64,000 nucleotides of DNA from an uncultured Rhodospira sp. (GTDB lineage: Bacteria > Pseudomonadota > Alphaproteobacteria > Rhodospirillales > Rhodospirillaceae), in NCBI RefSeq assembly GCF_937138205.1, contig NZ_CAKZOT010000080.1, positions 1 to 64,000 on the forward strand, read 5' to 3'. Below the pieces are notes generated by a model that worked only from the letters and a program-made list of their open reading frames with translations, searched no databases and was not told where the DNA came from. This document shows positions 53,043 through 64,000 of this stretch, piece after piece (within the stretch, counting starts at the first letter, position 1; each line of letters starts with the position of its first letter). Made by a program: the position numbers and the translations under genes.

Positions 53043-54687
53043 GGCGGGGACGTTCGATGACCTGCTGCGCCGGTTCACGTGGCATGTGCCCGAGCGGTAC
53101 TCCCTGGCCGTCGATGTGTGCGACCGCCATTGCGCCGGCGGTGAGGGGGGCGCGGCGCCGGCGATCATCGAAGAATCTCCGGACGGCACGGTCCGCCGGT
53201 ACAGCTTCGCGGACCTGCGGCGGGCCTCAAGCCGTCTGGCCAACGTCCTGGCCGGACGGGGCGTCGGGGCTGGTGATCGGGTGGCGGTGCTGCTGGGGCA
53301 GCAATGGGAAACGGCGGTGGCCCATGTCGCCGCGTGGCGTCTGGGCGCGATCTCCGTGCCGCTGTTCACCCTGTTCGGGTTCGACGCATTGTCCTACCGT
53401 CTGTCGGACAGCGGTGCGCGGGCGCTGGTGACCGACGCGGCGCAGGTCGAGCGCATCGCCGACCTGTTGCCCGATGTGCCCGACCTGGGCACCATCATCT
53501 GCCTGGGGGCGGGCTCCCGCGACGTTGCGGACCCGGCGCAACGCCTGATCGCCTGGGACGCGGCGCTGGCCGCCGCGTCGGAGGCGCACGCGCCAGTGGA
53601 CACGGCGGCGGACGACCCGGCGCTGATCATCTACACCTCGGGCACCACGGGAAAGCCCAAGGGCGCGCTGCACGCTCACCGCGTGCTGCTCGGCCACCTG
53701 CCGGGCGTCGAGTTGCCGCAACGGCTGTTCCCGAAGCCGGGAGACCTGTTCTGGACGCCCGCCGACTGGGCCTGGATCGGCGGCCTGATCGACGTGCTGT
53801 TGCCGTCGCTACATCACGGCGTGCCGGTTCTGGCCCATCGCGGCGCCAAGTTCGATCCCGAGGGCGCCTTCGCCCTGATGGCGCGGCACCGGGTGCGCAA
53901 TGTCTTCCTGCCGCCCACGGCGCTGAAGATGCTGCGGCAGGTTCCGGATCCGCGCCGCTTCGGCGGTGACCTGCGCTCGGTGGGGTCGGGCGGCGAGACG
54001 CTGGGCGAAGGCCTGCTGGACTGGGGCCGGGAAGCCCTGGGCGTGACCATCAATGAGTTCTACGGCCAGACCGAGTGCAACCTCGTGGTCTCGAACTGCG
54101 CGGACCTGTTTCCGGTACGACCGGGATCCATGGGGCGATCCGTGCCGGGTCACACGGTGGCGGTGGTCGATCCGGACACAGGCGCGCCGGTGGCGGCAGG
54201 CGAATTGGGGTCCATCGCCGTGCGCCGGCCCGACCCGGTCATGTTCCTGGGCTACTGGAACAATCCCGACGCGACGGCGGCCAAGTTCGTCGGCGACTGG
54301 CTGCTGACTGGCGACACCGGGCGCATGGACGACGACGGCTATGTCTGGTTTGTCGGGCGCGACGACGACGTGATCACCTCCGCCGGTTACCGCATCGGCC
54401 CGGGCGAGGTCGAGGACTGCCTGCTGAAGCACCCGGCCGTGGCCATGGTGGCCGTGGTCGGCGTCCCCGATCCCCAGCGCACCGAGATCGTCAAGGCGTT
54501 CGTGGTGCCGGTCCCGGGCGCGATCGAGGCCCACGGCGGCGAGGCGGCGTTGATTCGCGCCTTGCAGGACTTCGCCAAGGCGCACCACGCCGCCCACGCC
54601 TATCCGCGCCGCATCGCCTTTGTCGACAGCCTGCCCATGACCACCACCGGCAAGATCATGCGCAAGGACCTGCGGGCAATGGGGTAG
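53032..54687 (+). CDS. AMP-dependent acyl-CoA synthetase (acetyl/medium-chain type)
   Basis: LIIYTSGTTGKPKGALHAHRVLLGHLPGVE, YGQTECNLVVSNC, GDTGRMDDDGYVWFVGRDDDVITSAGYRIGPGEVE. Confidence 0.93.
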   Translation: MLPEAGTFDDLLRRFTWHVPERYSLAVDVCDRHCAGGEGGAAPAIIEESPDGTVRRYSFADLRRASSRLANVLAGRGVGAGDRVAVLLGQQWETAVAHVAAWRLGAISVPLFTLFGFDALSYRLSDSGARALVTDAAQVERIADLLPDVPDLGTIICLGAGSRDVADPAQRLIAWDAALAAASEAHAPVDTAADDPALIIYTSGTTGKPKGALHAHRVLLGHLPGVELPQRLFPKPGDLFWTPADWAWIGGLIDVLLPSLHHGVPVLAHRGAKFDPEGAFALMARHRVRNVFLPPTALKMLRQVPDPRRFGGDLRSVGSGGETLGEGLLDWGREALGVTINEFYGQTECNLVVSNCADLFPVRPGSMGRSVPGHTVAVVDPDTGAPVAAGELGSIAVRRPDPVMFLGYWNNPDATAAKFVGDWLLTGDTGRMDDDGYVWFVGRDDDVITSAGYRIGPGEVEDCLLKHPAVAMVAVVGVPDPQRTEIVKAFVVPVPGAIEAHGGEAALIRALQDFAKAHHAAHAYPRRIAFVDSLPMTTTGKIMRKDLRAMG

Positions 54688-54766
54688 GGCTCGACCCTCA
54701 GGGCAATCGGGTGAACGTGGGCCCATCGTCGAGACGGACCACCGGGGCAGAGGCCCGCACAAAACC

Positions 54767-54919
54767 CGTCATTGCGAGCCGGCGTCTTTGGACGCCGGCG
54801 AAGCAATCCAGGGCTTGTTCATGATGTATTCGCCCTGGATTGCCCCCTTGTGGGGCGGGGGCCAACCCCCGCCCCACAAGGATCTGGATTGCTTCGTCAC
54901 TTCGTTCCTCGCAATGACG
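54767..54919. repeat. Intergenic palindromic element, copy B (cgtcattgcga...tcgcaatgacg), with nested perfect hairpin
   Basis: Same outer arms and gcaatccagg/cctggattgc core as copy A; contains ccttgtggggcggggg-ccaa-cccccgccccacaagg (54846-54881). Confidence 0.88.
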
Positions 54920-55003
54920 GATTGTGTGTTCGCGACCCCAATAAACCACTTGGGAGGGTTCTCGCTCCCACAGGCATCGTTCACCCGATTGCCCCTCTCG
55001 GCC

Positions 55004-57016
55004 CTATTGCACCCGCACGAAGAGGAAGTCACCACCCTCGTGCCCGGCCAGGCGGATGTCGGAATACTCCGGCGTCTGTGTGGTGTTCAGGATCACCGGC
55101 CGGCGCAACTGGGCGAACAGGTTGGTGCCGTCGATGACGCCTGTGTTGTCCCGCAACGTCGAGATGAACGCGCTGGCGAACGGCGAATGGCCATCGCCGA
55201 CGCTGTCGGCCACGGGCTCCAGGCCACCGGACGACATGGCGAGGCGCGCCCGTTTGCTGGCCATGCGGCGCAGATAGGCGGGCGTCGGCGCCTCCGGCAC
55301 CGTCAGGCTGCGGGTGAGCGTGCCGGCGAAACAACTGTCGGCGACGACCAGCACATGCTTGGCGCGCAAGGCCCGCACCGCATCGCGGATGGTGGCGTTG
55401 GACACCCAGTGGGTGCGGCGGTCCAGATGGGCGTTGACCGGCAGCCAGTAACCCTGGTCGGCGCCTTCGTCGAGCCAACCGTGGCCGGCGTAGTAGATCA
55501 GCAGGTTGTCGTTCGGCCCGAGGCTGTTGCGGTAGGCATCCAGGGCTTCGATGATCTCGGCGCGGCCGACGTCCAGGAGCAGGCGGACCTTGAACCCGTA
55601 CTGAGTTTCCAAGATCTCGGCCAGGACTTTCGCGTCGTCGGCGGCCGTGCCCAAATCGGGCAGTTCCCGATACGTCTGGTTGCCGATGATCAGGGCGTGA
55701 TAGGTGCCGAAGTCGATGTCTGAGAAGGTCGCCAGTTCGACCCCGGGACCCTCGTCGGCCGTCTCGTCGGGCGTATCGGCGGCGGTTTCCGATCCGCCCG
55801 AGCGGTCGGTCACGTCGCCGAACGCGGCGTTGAGGATGCTGGTCCGCCGGGCCGCGAACTCCTCGCGGCTGATCTGTCCGAGCACCAGCAGGGTTTTCAA
55901 GGCCTCCAGCTTCTGGGCGATCGAGTCCGCATCAGGTGTTCCATCAGCCGGCGTGTTTTGAGGGGCATCCGCCTGGTCCGGCGTGTTCGCGTCCGCGGGC
56001 GGGGGCGCGTCGTTGGTGGCGGCGGGCGTCGTCTCGGGCGGATCCGCCGGCGCGTCGGTGACTTGGTCCGCCGGGTCCGGTGCGGCCGGGGCCTGTTCGC
56101 GGACGGCCTCCGGCTCCGCCTCCGTCTCAGGGAGCGAGACAACCTGCTGATCCGGGGGCTGCTGATCCGGGGGCTGCTGATCCGGGGGCTGCTGATCCGG
56201 GATCGCGGCGGGTGCGGGGTCCTCCGGCGGCGGCGCGGGGGGTGCCTCGGCGGCTTCGGCCTCAGCGACCGTCTCCGGGGCGGTCGCGATCGGCTCGGGG
56301 ATCGACCCGGGCGGCGGTGGCTTGGGTCCCAGGGCCTGATGACCGACCCCGGCGGGAGGGGGCAAAACGACCACCTGCGGCTGCGGCGCCGGGCTCGGGG
56401 CGGGTGACGCTGGTGCGGGGGAGGGCGTTCCCGCGCCGCCCAGCGCGGCGCGCAGGCGGGTCCGGGCCACGCGAAGCTCGCTGTCGTTGGGGGCCAGCCG
56501 CAAGGCCTCGTCGCACGCCGCCAGGGCCGCCCGGCCGCTCAGGGTGGTGCACTTGATCCGCGCCACCTGGAGCTGGACGGCGGCGCCGCCATCGTTGCGG
56601 GATTGGGCCTGCTGCTCCTGGAAGCGCTGCTCTTCGAGATAGCTGCGTGAGACCTGGAGCGCGTGCGCCAACGCCGACCCGCCAGCCCCTGCCGCCCGCG
56701 CCTGTTCCAGTACCCGCACCGCCTCGGCGGCCTCGCCGCTATAGCGTAACGCCTCGGCCAGTTTCACAGCGACCCGGGTGTCGCTGCGGTCGGCCTCGAA
56801 CGCGCGGCGGCAGGACGAGACGGCCTGGGCCGGACCGGTCGACAGGCACTGCGCCGCCAACGACTGGGCTGCCGCAGGGCCGGCCGGGGCCCACAGAAGA
56901 GCCCCAGCGAGCACCGCAAGGCCGATCCGCCGTCCTACTTGCGCCAAAATAGATGCTCGCCGTAGTGAACGCGGTATCCGGGAAAAACGACTAGTACCCG
57001 CCACCACCTCCACCAC
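55004..57016 (-). CDS. Caspase-fold (peptidase C14-like) exported protein with SHOCT-like segment
   Basis: YHALIIGNQTYRELPDLGTAADDAKVLAEIL, IYYAGHGW (His), VVADSCFAGTLTR (Cys); signal peptide; LEALKTLLVLGQISREEFAARRTSIL. Confidence 0.85.
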   Translation of the reverse strand: MVEVVAGTSRFSRIPRSLRRASILAQVGRRIGLAVLAGALLWAPAGPAAAQSLAAQCLSTGPAQAVSSCRRAFEADRSDTRVAVKLAEALRYSGEAAEAVRVLEQARAAGAGGSALAHALQVSRSYLEEQRFQEQQAQSRNDGGAAVQLQVARIKCTTLSGRAALAACDEALRLAPNDSELRVARTRLRAALGGAGTPSPAPASPAPSPAPQPQVVVLPPPAGVGHQALGPKPPPPGSIPEPIATAPETVAEAEAAEAPPAPPPEDPAPAAIPDQQPPDQQPPDQQPPDQQVVSLPETEAEPEAVREQAPAAPDPADQVTDAPADPPETTPAATNDAPPPADANTPDQADAPQNTPADGTPDADSIAQKLEALKTLLVLGQISREEFAARRTSILNAAFGDVTDRSGGSETAADTPDETADEGPGVELATFSDIDFGTYHALIIGNQTYRELPDLGTAADDAKVLAEILETQYGFKVRLLLDVGRAEIIEALDAYRNSLGPNDNLLIYYAGHGWLDEGADQGYWLPVNAHLDRRTHWVSNATIRDAVRALRAKHVLVVADSCFAGTLTRSLTVPEAPTPAYLRRMASKRARLAMSSGGLEPVADSVGDGHSPFASAFISTLRDNTGVIDGTNLFAQLRRPVILNTTQTPEYSDIRLAGHEGGDFLFVRVQ
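56144..56200. repeat. 15-bp in-frame tandem repeat, about 3.8 copies
   Basis: (ctgctgatccggggg)x3 plus partial, encoding (DQQPP)n in the caspase-fold protein linker. Confidence 0.95.
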
Positions 57017-57776
57017 CTCCCGCTTCGCCGCCCATGATCGACGAGCCGCCCGTGCCGCCGGCGGGATCGCGCCACGCCCAGTCCCCGGACGGCAGGCGGA
57101 TCAGGTTGAACAGCCACCGGCGGGGCACCGTTGTATAGGGTGGGGCCTCTTGCGCCAGGGTCTCGTTCATGCTCTGGCGCATCTGCATCAGGCCGGCTTC
57201 CTCGACGGAAATCTCGCCGTCGTTGTTCTCGTCGGCACCGCGCCGCACCTCGCCGGCCAGGCGCGCGAGTTCCTGGGCCAGGGTGCGGGCCTCGGTGGTG
57301 GACCTGGCCTGGAGCGCGGCGTCGGACAGGCCGGCCATGACATCCACGTCCCGCAGGATGGCCTCGCCCTTGGCCGCGAACTCCGGCGCGTAGCCGCGCA
57401 CGTTGGCGGTGGCGTCCGCCGACGCGGCGGCGAACTGAACATGGCTGATGGCGCCCTCAAGGGCGCGGCGCAGGCCATACCCGGCGCCGGCCCCGCTGGG
57501 CTCGAGAGTCGGATCGATGGCGTGGCGCATGTCCCGCACGTGGGCCTTGATGCCCGCCAGATCCCCGGCGCCGGCGGCGGCCGTGGCGGCACGGCTGGCG
57601 GCGGCGGCTTCCTGCTCGGCGGTGTCGAGCAGCCCGGCCTTGTCCGGCGTGTCGGTCCACGCCGTCATGGTGTGTCCGATGTGGGTGTGGGCGATGGTGG
57701 GCCGTTGCACCGTGACGCACCCGCTGACCAACGCGGTCACCGCCACCATTGCCATTCCAATGAAAACCCTGCGCAT
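56991..57776 (-). CDS. Lipoprotein with EF-hand-like motif and Gly-rich tail
   Basis: Lipobox ALVSGC; EF-hand loop DENNDGEISVEE; C-terminal GGEAGGGGGGGGY. Confidence 0.7.
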   Translation of the reverse strand: MRRVFIGMAMVAVTALVSGCVTVQRPTIAHTHIGHTMTAWTDTPDKAGLLDTAEQEAAAASRAATAAAGAGDLAGIKAHVRDMRHAIDPTLEPSGAGAGYGLRRALEGAISHVQFAAASADATANVRGYAPEFAAKGEAILRDVDVMAGLSDAALQARSTTEARTLAQELARLAGEVRRGADENNDGEISVEEAGLMQMRQSMNETLAQEAPPYTTVPRRWLFNLIRLPSGDWAWRDPAGGTGGSSIMGGEAGGGGGGGGY

Positions 57777-58368
57777 GGTCCCGTTCTCCCTGATCCCTGC
57801 TGGCTTTCGCTCGGACCCGGGCCACTCCGGCGCGGTGACGCCGGGCAGCCGCCATCCGCATGTCCATTCGTTTCGGTCAAGTATTGCAGGGGATACGGCC
57901 GACGGCAACATTCGAGTCATTTGAACTCGCACTTCGACGCGCCCACGCGGAGTCCCGGCCGCGCGGATCGCGCCCGCCGGCGGTTGGCGGGGGAGGCGGG
58001 CGCGCGGCGACGCGTGGCGGGCCGGCAGGCTGGACCTTTGTGCTAGGCCTTAAGAGGGGCGGTCAAAGTATTGATCTGTAATTCTCTTTAGGGTACTCTG
58101 TCAGACCTAAGGCAGGGCTTGTGGTGCCTGCGACTCGATGAACGGCATTCATACGGTTGACGTGGCCGTTCCAAACCAGCAGGGTGCCGCCATCTCGCAC
58201 GCAAGCCCCTGATGACCTTGCGCCCGGACCGGCCGGCGGCACGACTCCGCCGTTGGTCCATGGATAGAGGGCGCGTGGGCTGGTGCCGAACGAACGGCCG
58301 GCGGCGGGAACCGGAGAGAGACGACGAGCCATGGCGCGACATGGCGAAGACGACGGGGTGAGCGACAG

Positions 58369-58728
58369 ATGCGGAATCTCAAGTGGTTGGCCGTGCTGTG
58401 TGGCCTGGTGACGGTGTCGGGTTCGGCCCAGGCGGCGCAAGGCAGCGAGTCCTGCAACGTGGTCGGCGTGTACGGGACGATCGCCCTGGTGGTGTGTCCG
58501 GACGCCGACACCGACGCCGAGTTCATCAGCGCCGGCCAGGAGGCGTGCGAGCCGATCGCCGTGCGCAACGTCTGCAACGCCTGGATCTGGCGCAATCAGG
58601 ACCGCGCCGCGCGCGTCCTGCCCATGGACAACCGCCAGCTCGACAGCGTGACCGCGCTGTGGATCAACCGCCAGGGCCAGCTTAAGGTGTGCGCGCGCGA
58701 CGGCTGCTACGCCGGGCAGAACCGCTAG
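58369..58728 (+). CDS. Hypothetical exported Cys-rich small protein
   Basis: Signal peptide LAVLCGLVTVSGSAQA; six Cys in the mature region. Confidence 0.55.
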   Translation: MRNLKWLAVLCGLVTVSGSAQAAQGSESCNVVGVYGTIALVVCPDADTDAEFISAGQEACEPIAVRNVCNAWIWRNQDRAARVLPMDNRQLDSVTALWINRQGQLKVCARDGCYAGQNR

Positions 58729-58937
58729 CCCGACCCGTTCGCCGAAATGGCTGCGCCAGCCGGGCAAGCGGCCCTCTGCCCCGAGAGGTCTCTTGTGGCC
58801 TGACGGCGCTTCGCGGTGACGGATGTGGTTGTTCTTGAAGAAAATCGTCGTCCCGACGGGAATTCCCGCGTCGGCACGATGCCCGACGTTTTGAGAGAGT
58901 CGCGGCTTCGGCGGGCAGCCGGGGGCGCTTCAAGTCC

Positions 58938-59051
58938 GTAGGGTGCATTCGACCGTCGCGGCCGGCAGGGGTGCGGCGGACAACGCGCCGTGCCATCGCC
59001 GCCATCGCCAATGGTGCGTCGCGCCTTCCGCGCGGACGCACCCTAAGGGCC
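58938..59051. repeat. gtagggtgc...gcaccctaagggcc intergenic repeat, copy 1
   Basis: First 43 bp including flank (58921-58963) identical to 59881-59923; inverted-repeat ends gtagggtgc / gcaccct. Confidence 0.88.
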
Positions 59052-59133
59052 TCGCCCGCCCGCGCGGCGCGGGGTGAGCGGTCGCGCGTTGCGTCGATAT
59101 GGTATGGTGGTTGATCCGTCCGGAGCCGCGCCC

Positions 59134-59439
59134 ATGCCCACCATCAGCGTGTTCTATGGCATCATCATCCAGATGTTCTGGGAAGACCATGCGCCGCCGC
59201 ATTTCCATGCCCTGTATGGCGAGCATGAGGCCCATGTGAACATAAGGACGCTGGAGGTCCTGCGGGGTCGGCTGCCCCGGCGGGCCTTGGCGCTGGAGCT
59301 GGATTGGGCGGCGGAGCACCGGGACGAATTGCTGGAGGACTGGGCACAATGCGAACGCAAGCCGTCTCCGAGGAAGATCGCGCCCTCACAGCCGATCGCA
59401 AACCACTGGTGTTCCTTGGAATTCCAGTGGTGTGCGTGA
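59134..59439 (+). CDS. DUF4160-like protein
   Basis: MPTISVFYGIIIQMFWEDHAPPHFHALYGEHEAHVNIRTLEVLRGRLPRRALALELDWAAEHRDELLEDW. Confidence 0.85.
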   Translation: MPTISVFYGIIIQMFWEDHAPPHFHALYGEHEAHVNIRTLEVLRGRLPRRALALELDWAAEHRDELLEDWAQCERKPSPRKIAPSQPIANHWCSLEFQWCA

Positions 59440-59449
59440 ATCGGCTGTG
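59387..59449. repeat. Long imperfect inverted repeat at the DUF4160-DUF2442 junction
   Basis: cacagccgatcgcaaaccactgg (59387-59409) pairs with ccagtggtgtgcgtgaatcggctgtg (59424-59449). Confidence 0.75.
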
Positions 59450-59452
59450 ACA

Positions 59453-59743
59453 ATGAAGACGTCTGTGACCCCGGCTGCCCCTTGGCGGGTGGCCGACGTG
59501 ATGGTGCTGGGGGATTACCGCCTGCGCGTGCGGTTCAACGACGGCACCGAGGGCATCGCCGACCTGTCGGCCCTGGTTTGTGCGCCGGACGCCGGTGTGT
59601 TCGCCGCCCTGGCCGATCCGGCCGTGTTCGCGGGGGCCACGGTGGATCTGGGCGCGGTGACCTGGCCCACCGGCGCCGATCTGGCCCCGGACGCGCTGTA
59701 CGACGCGATCCGGGAGACGGGGGTGTGGCGCGGCGGCTCGTAG
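59453..59743 (+). CDS. DUF2442-like protein
   Basis: PWRVADVMVLGDYRLRVRFNDGTEGIADLSALV...PDALYDAI; partner of DUF4160 gene. Confidence 0.75.
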   Translation: MKTSVTPAAPWRVADVMVLGDYRLRVRFNDGTEGIADLSALVCAPDAGVFAALADPAVFAGATVDLGAVTWPTGADLAPDALYDAIRETGVWRGGS

Positions 59744-59846
59744 GGTGCGTTCGACCGGCGCGGCCCGAGAGGGGCGCGCCGGGCACCGCACCGTGCCATC
59801 GCCGGACGGTGCGTCGCGCCTTCGGCGCGGACGCACCCTACGGGCC
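59740..59846. repeat. gtagggtgc...gcaccctacgggcc intergenic repeat, copy 2
   Basis: Shares gtgccatcgccggacggtgcgtcgcgccttcggcgcggacgcaccctacgggcc with copy 3. Confidence 0.92.
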
Positions 59847-59897
59847 TCAATCCTCGGCCCGCATCGGGTTGAACAGCACCGGGGGCGCTTCAAGTCC

Positions 59898-60003
59898 GTA
59901 GGGTGCATTCGACCGTCGCGGCCCGTAGGGACGCGGCGGGCAACGCACCGTGCCATCGCCGGACGGTGCGTCGCGCCTTCGGCGCGGACGCACCCTACGG
60001 GCC
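59898..60003. repeat. gtagggtgc...gcaccctacgggcc intergenic repeat, copy 3
   Basis: 3' half near-identical to copy 2; 5' flank identical to copy 1 over 43 bp (59881-59923). Confidence 0.92.
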
Positions 60004-60290
60004 TATTCGCTGACGTCGTCCCGCGACAGATCCAGGTCCGCCCCAGCCATGGGCGAGCGCCGCAACGAAGCCAGCACGCCGCCGGTCTCGGCCCCCTCCG
60101 TGCCCAGGGCGTCGCGCACGAGGGCGCGCAGGCGCTCGGCGTCGGGTCCGCCCTCCGACAGACGGCGGGCCAGCGCGCGCACCAAAGGACGGTCGGCCTC
60201 GGGCGCGCGCACCTGCACGCGTGCCAGTTCGCGTCCGGACGGGCGTGGCGTTCGCGTGGGAGGAGCGGGGTGCCGCGCCGGGGCGGTCAT
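60003..60290 (-). CDS. Hypothetical small protein upstream/antisense-side of mutL end
   Basis: MTAPARHPAPPTRTPRPSGRELARVQVRAPEADRPLVRALARRLSEGG...; same strand as mutL. Confidence 0.45.
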   Translation of the reverse strand: MTAPARHPAPPTRTPRPSGRELARVQVRAPEADRPLVRALARRLSEGGPDAERLRALVRDALGTEGAETGGVLASLRRSPMAGADLDLSRDDVSE

Positions 60291-60360
60291 CAGGCGGTCT
60301 CCGTCTGGCCGGGCATGGTCACCAGAAATATAGCGGCCCGTCCGACCCGCCGCAATTCCC

Positions 60361-63953
<3,593 letters not shown>

Positions 63954-64000
63954 CTATCCTAGCGCCGTTGGCGCCGCGAGGGAACCGTGGGGCGGCGGCT

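Noticed and set aside
51123-53369. 748-aa ORF antisense to the PAS sensor
   Set aside because: Sense strand has coherent TM/HAMP/PAS; antisense lacks domains
54769-55035. Short ORFs over the 54.8-kb palindromic element
   Set aside because: Translations of a structured repeat; no RBS or domain support
56144-56200. CRISPR-like repeat
   Set aside because: In-frame contiguous 15-bp coding tandem repeat without spacers
59165-59956. 263-aa minus ORF and related ORFs sharing RMHPTDLKRP / RPVGCVRAEGATH peptides near 59-60 kb
   Set aside because: Shared peptides come from translation of the intergenic repeat copies, not from a protein family

Overview
GC-rich (~67-70% by eye) chromosomal window, gene-dense on both strands. 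Gene content (hpnN/hpnA/hpnH, class I phaC, pntAA/AB/B, extended PstC/PstA, ccoG with an FNR/FixK box) fits an alphaproteobacterium, probably a Rhodospirillales-like, possibly salt-adapted organism (inference). No rRNA, CRISPR array, prophage or intact transposon was seen. Main blocks: (i) 0-9.4 kb: osmolyte and carbon storage, with a partial GH65 start, a bPGM-like HAD protein, otsB, phaC, a fused glycine/sarcosine plus dimethylglycine N-methyltransferase, and metK. (ii) 13.9-20.6 kb: pstSCAB-phoU-phoB. (iii) 20.6-21.5 kb: a compact RHH/PemK-like toxin-antitoxin (TA) pair flanked by a perfect 24-bp direct repeat. The repeat spans the convergent 3' ends of phoB and a DUF3108-type gene. (iv) 22.5-25.5 kb: pntAA-pntAB-pntB. 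(v) 26.5-32.2 kb: SHOCT/SPOR-like lipoprotein, tRNA-Leu(CAA), solitary HigA-like antidote, large hybrid histidine kinase. (vi) 34.2-35.9 kb: lower-GC two-gene unit (PIN nuclease plus unrecognised 285-aa partner) beside a ParD antitoxin with no full-length ParE. (vii) 41.9-49.9 kb: CapD-like epimerase and hopanoid genes with ispH. (viii) 50.1-51.3 kb: translationally coupled unknown/Xre/membrane cassette. (ix) 55-57.8 kb: caspase-fold protease and EF-hand lipoprotein. (x) 58.9-60 kb: DUF4160/DUF2442 pair among three copies of an intergenic repeat, then mutL and pgi. Strongest leads are the DR-flanked TA insertion, the PIN/285-aa module, the 50-51 kb cassette and the caspase/EF-hand pair. All family names come from reading the translations by eye. 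No database search was run.
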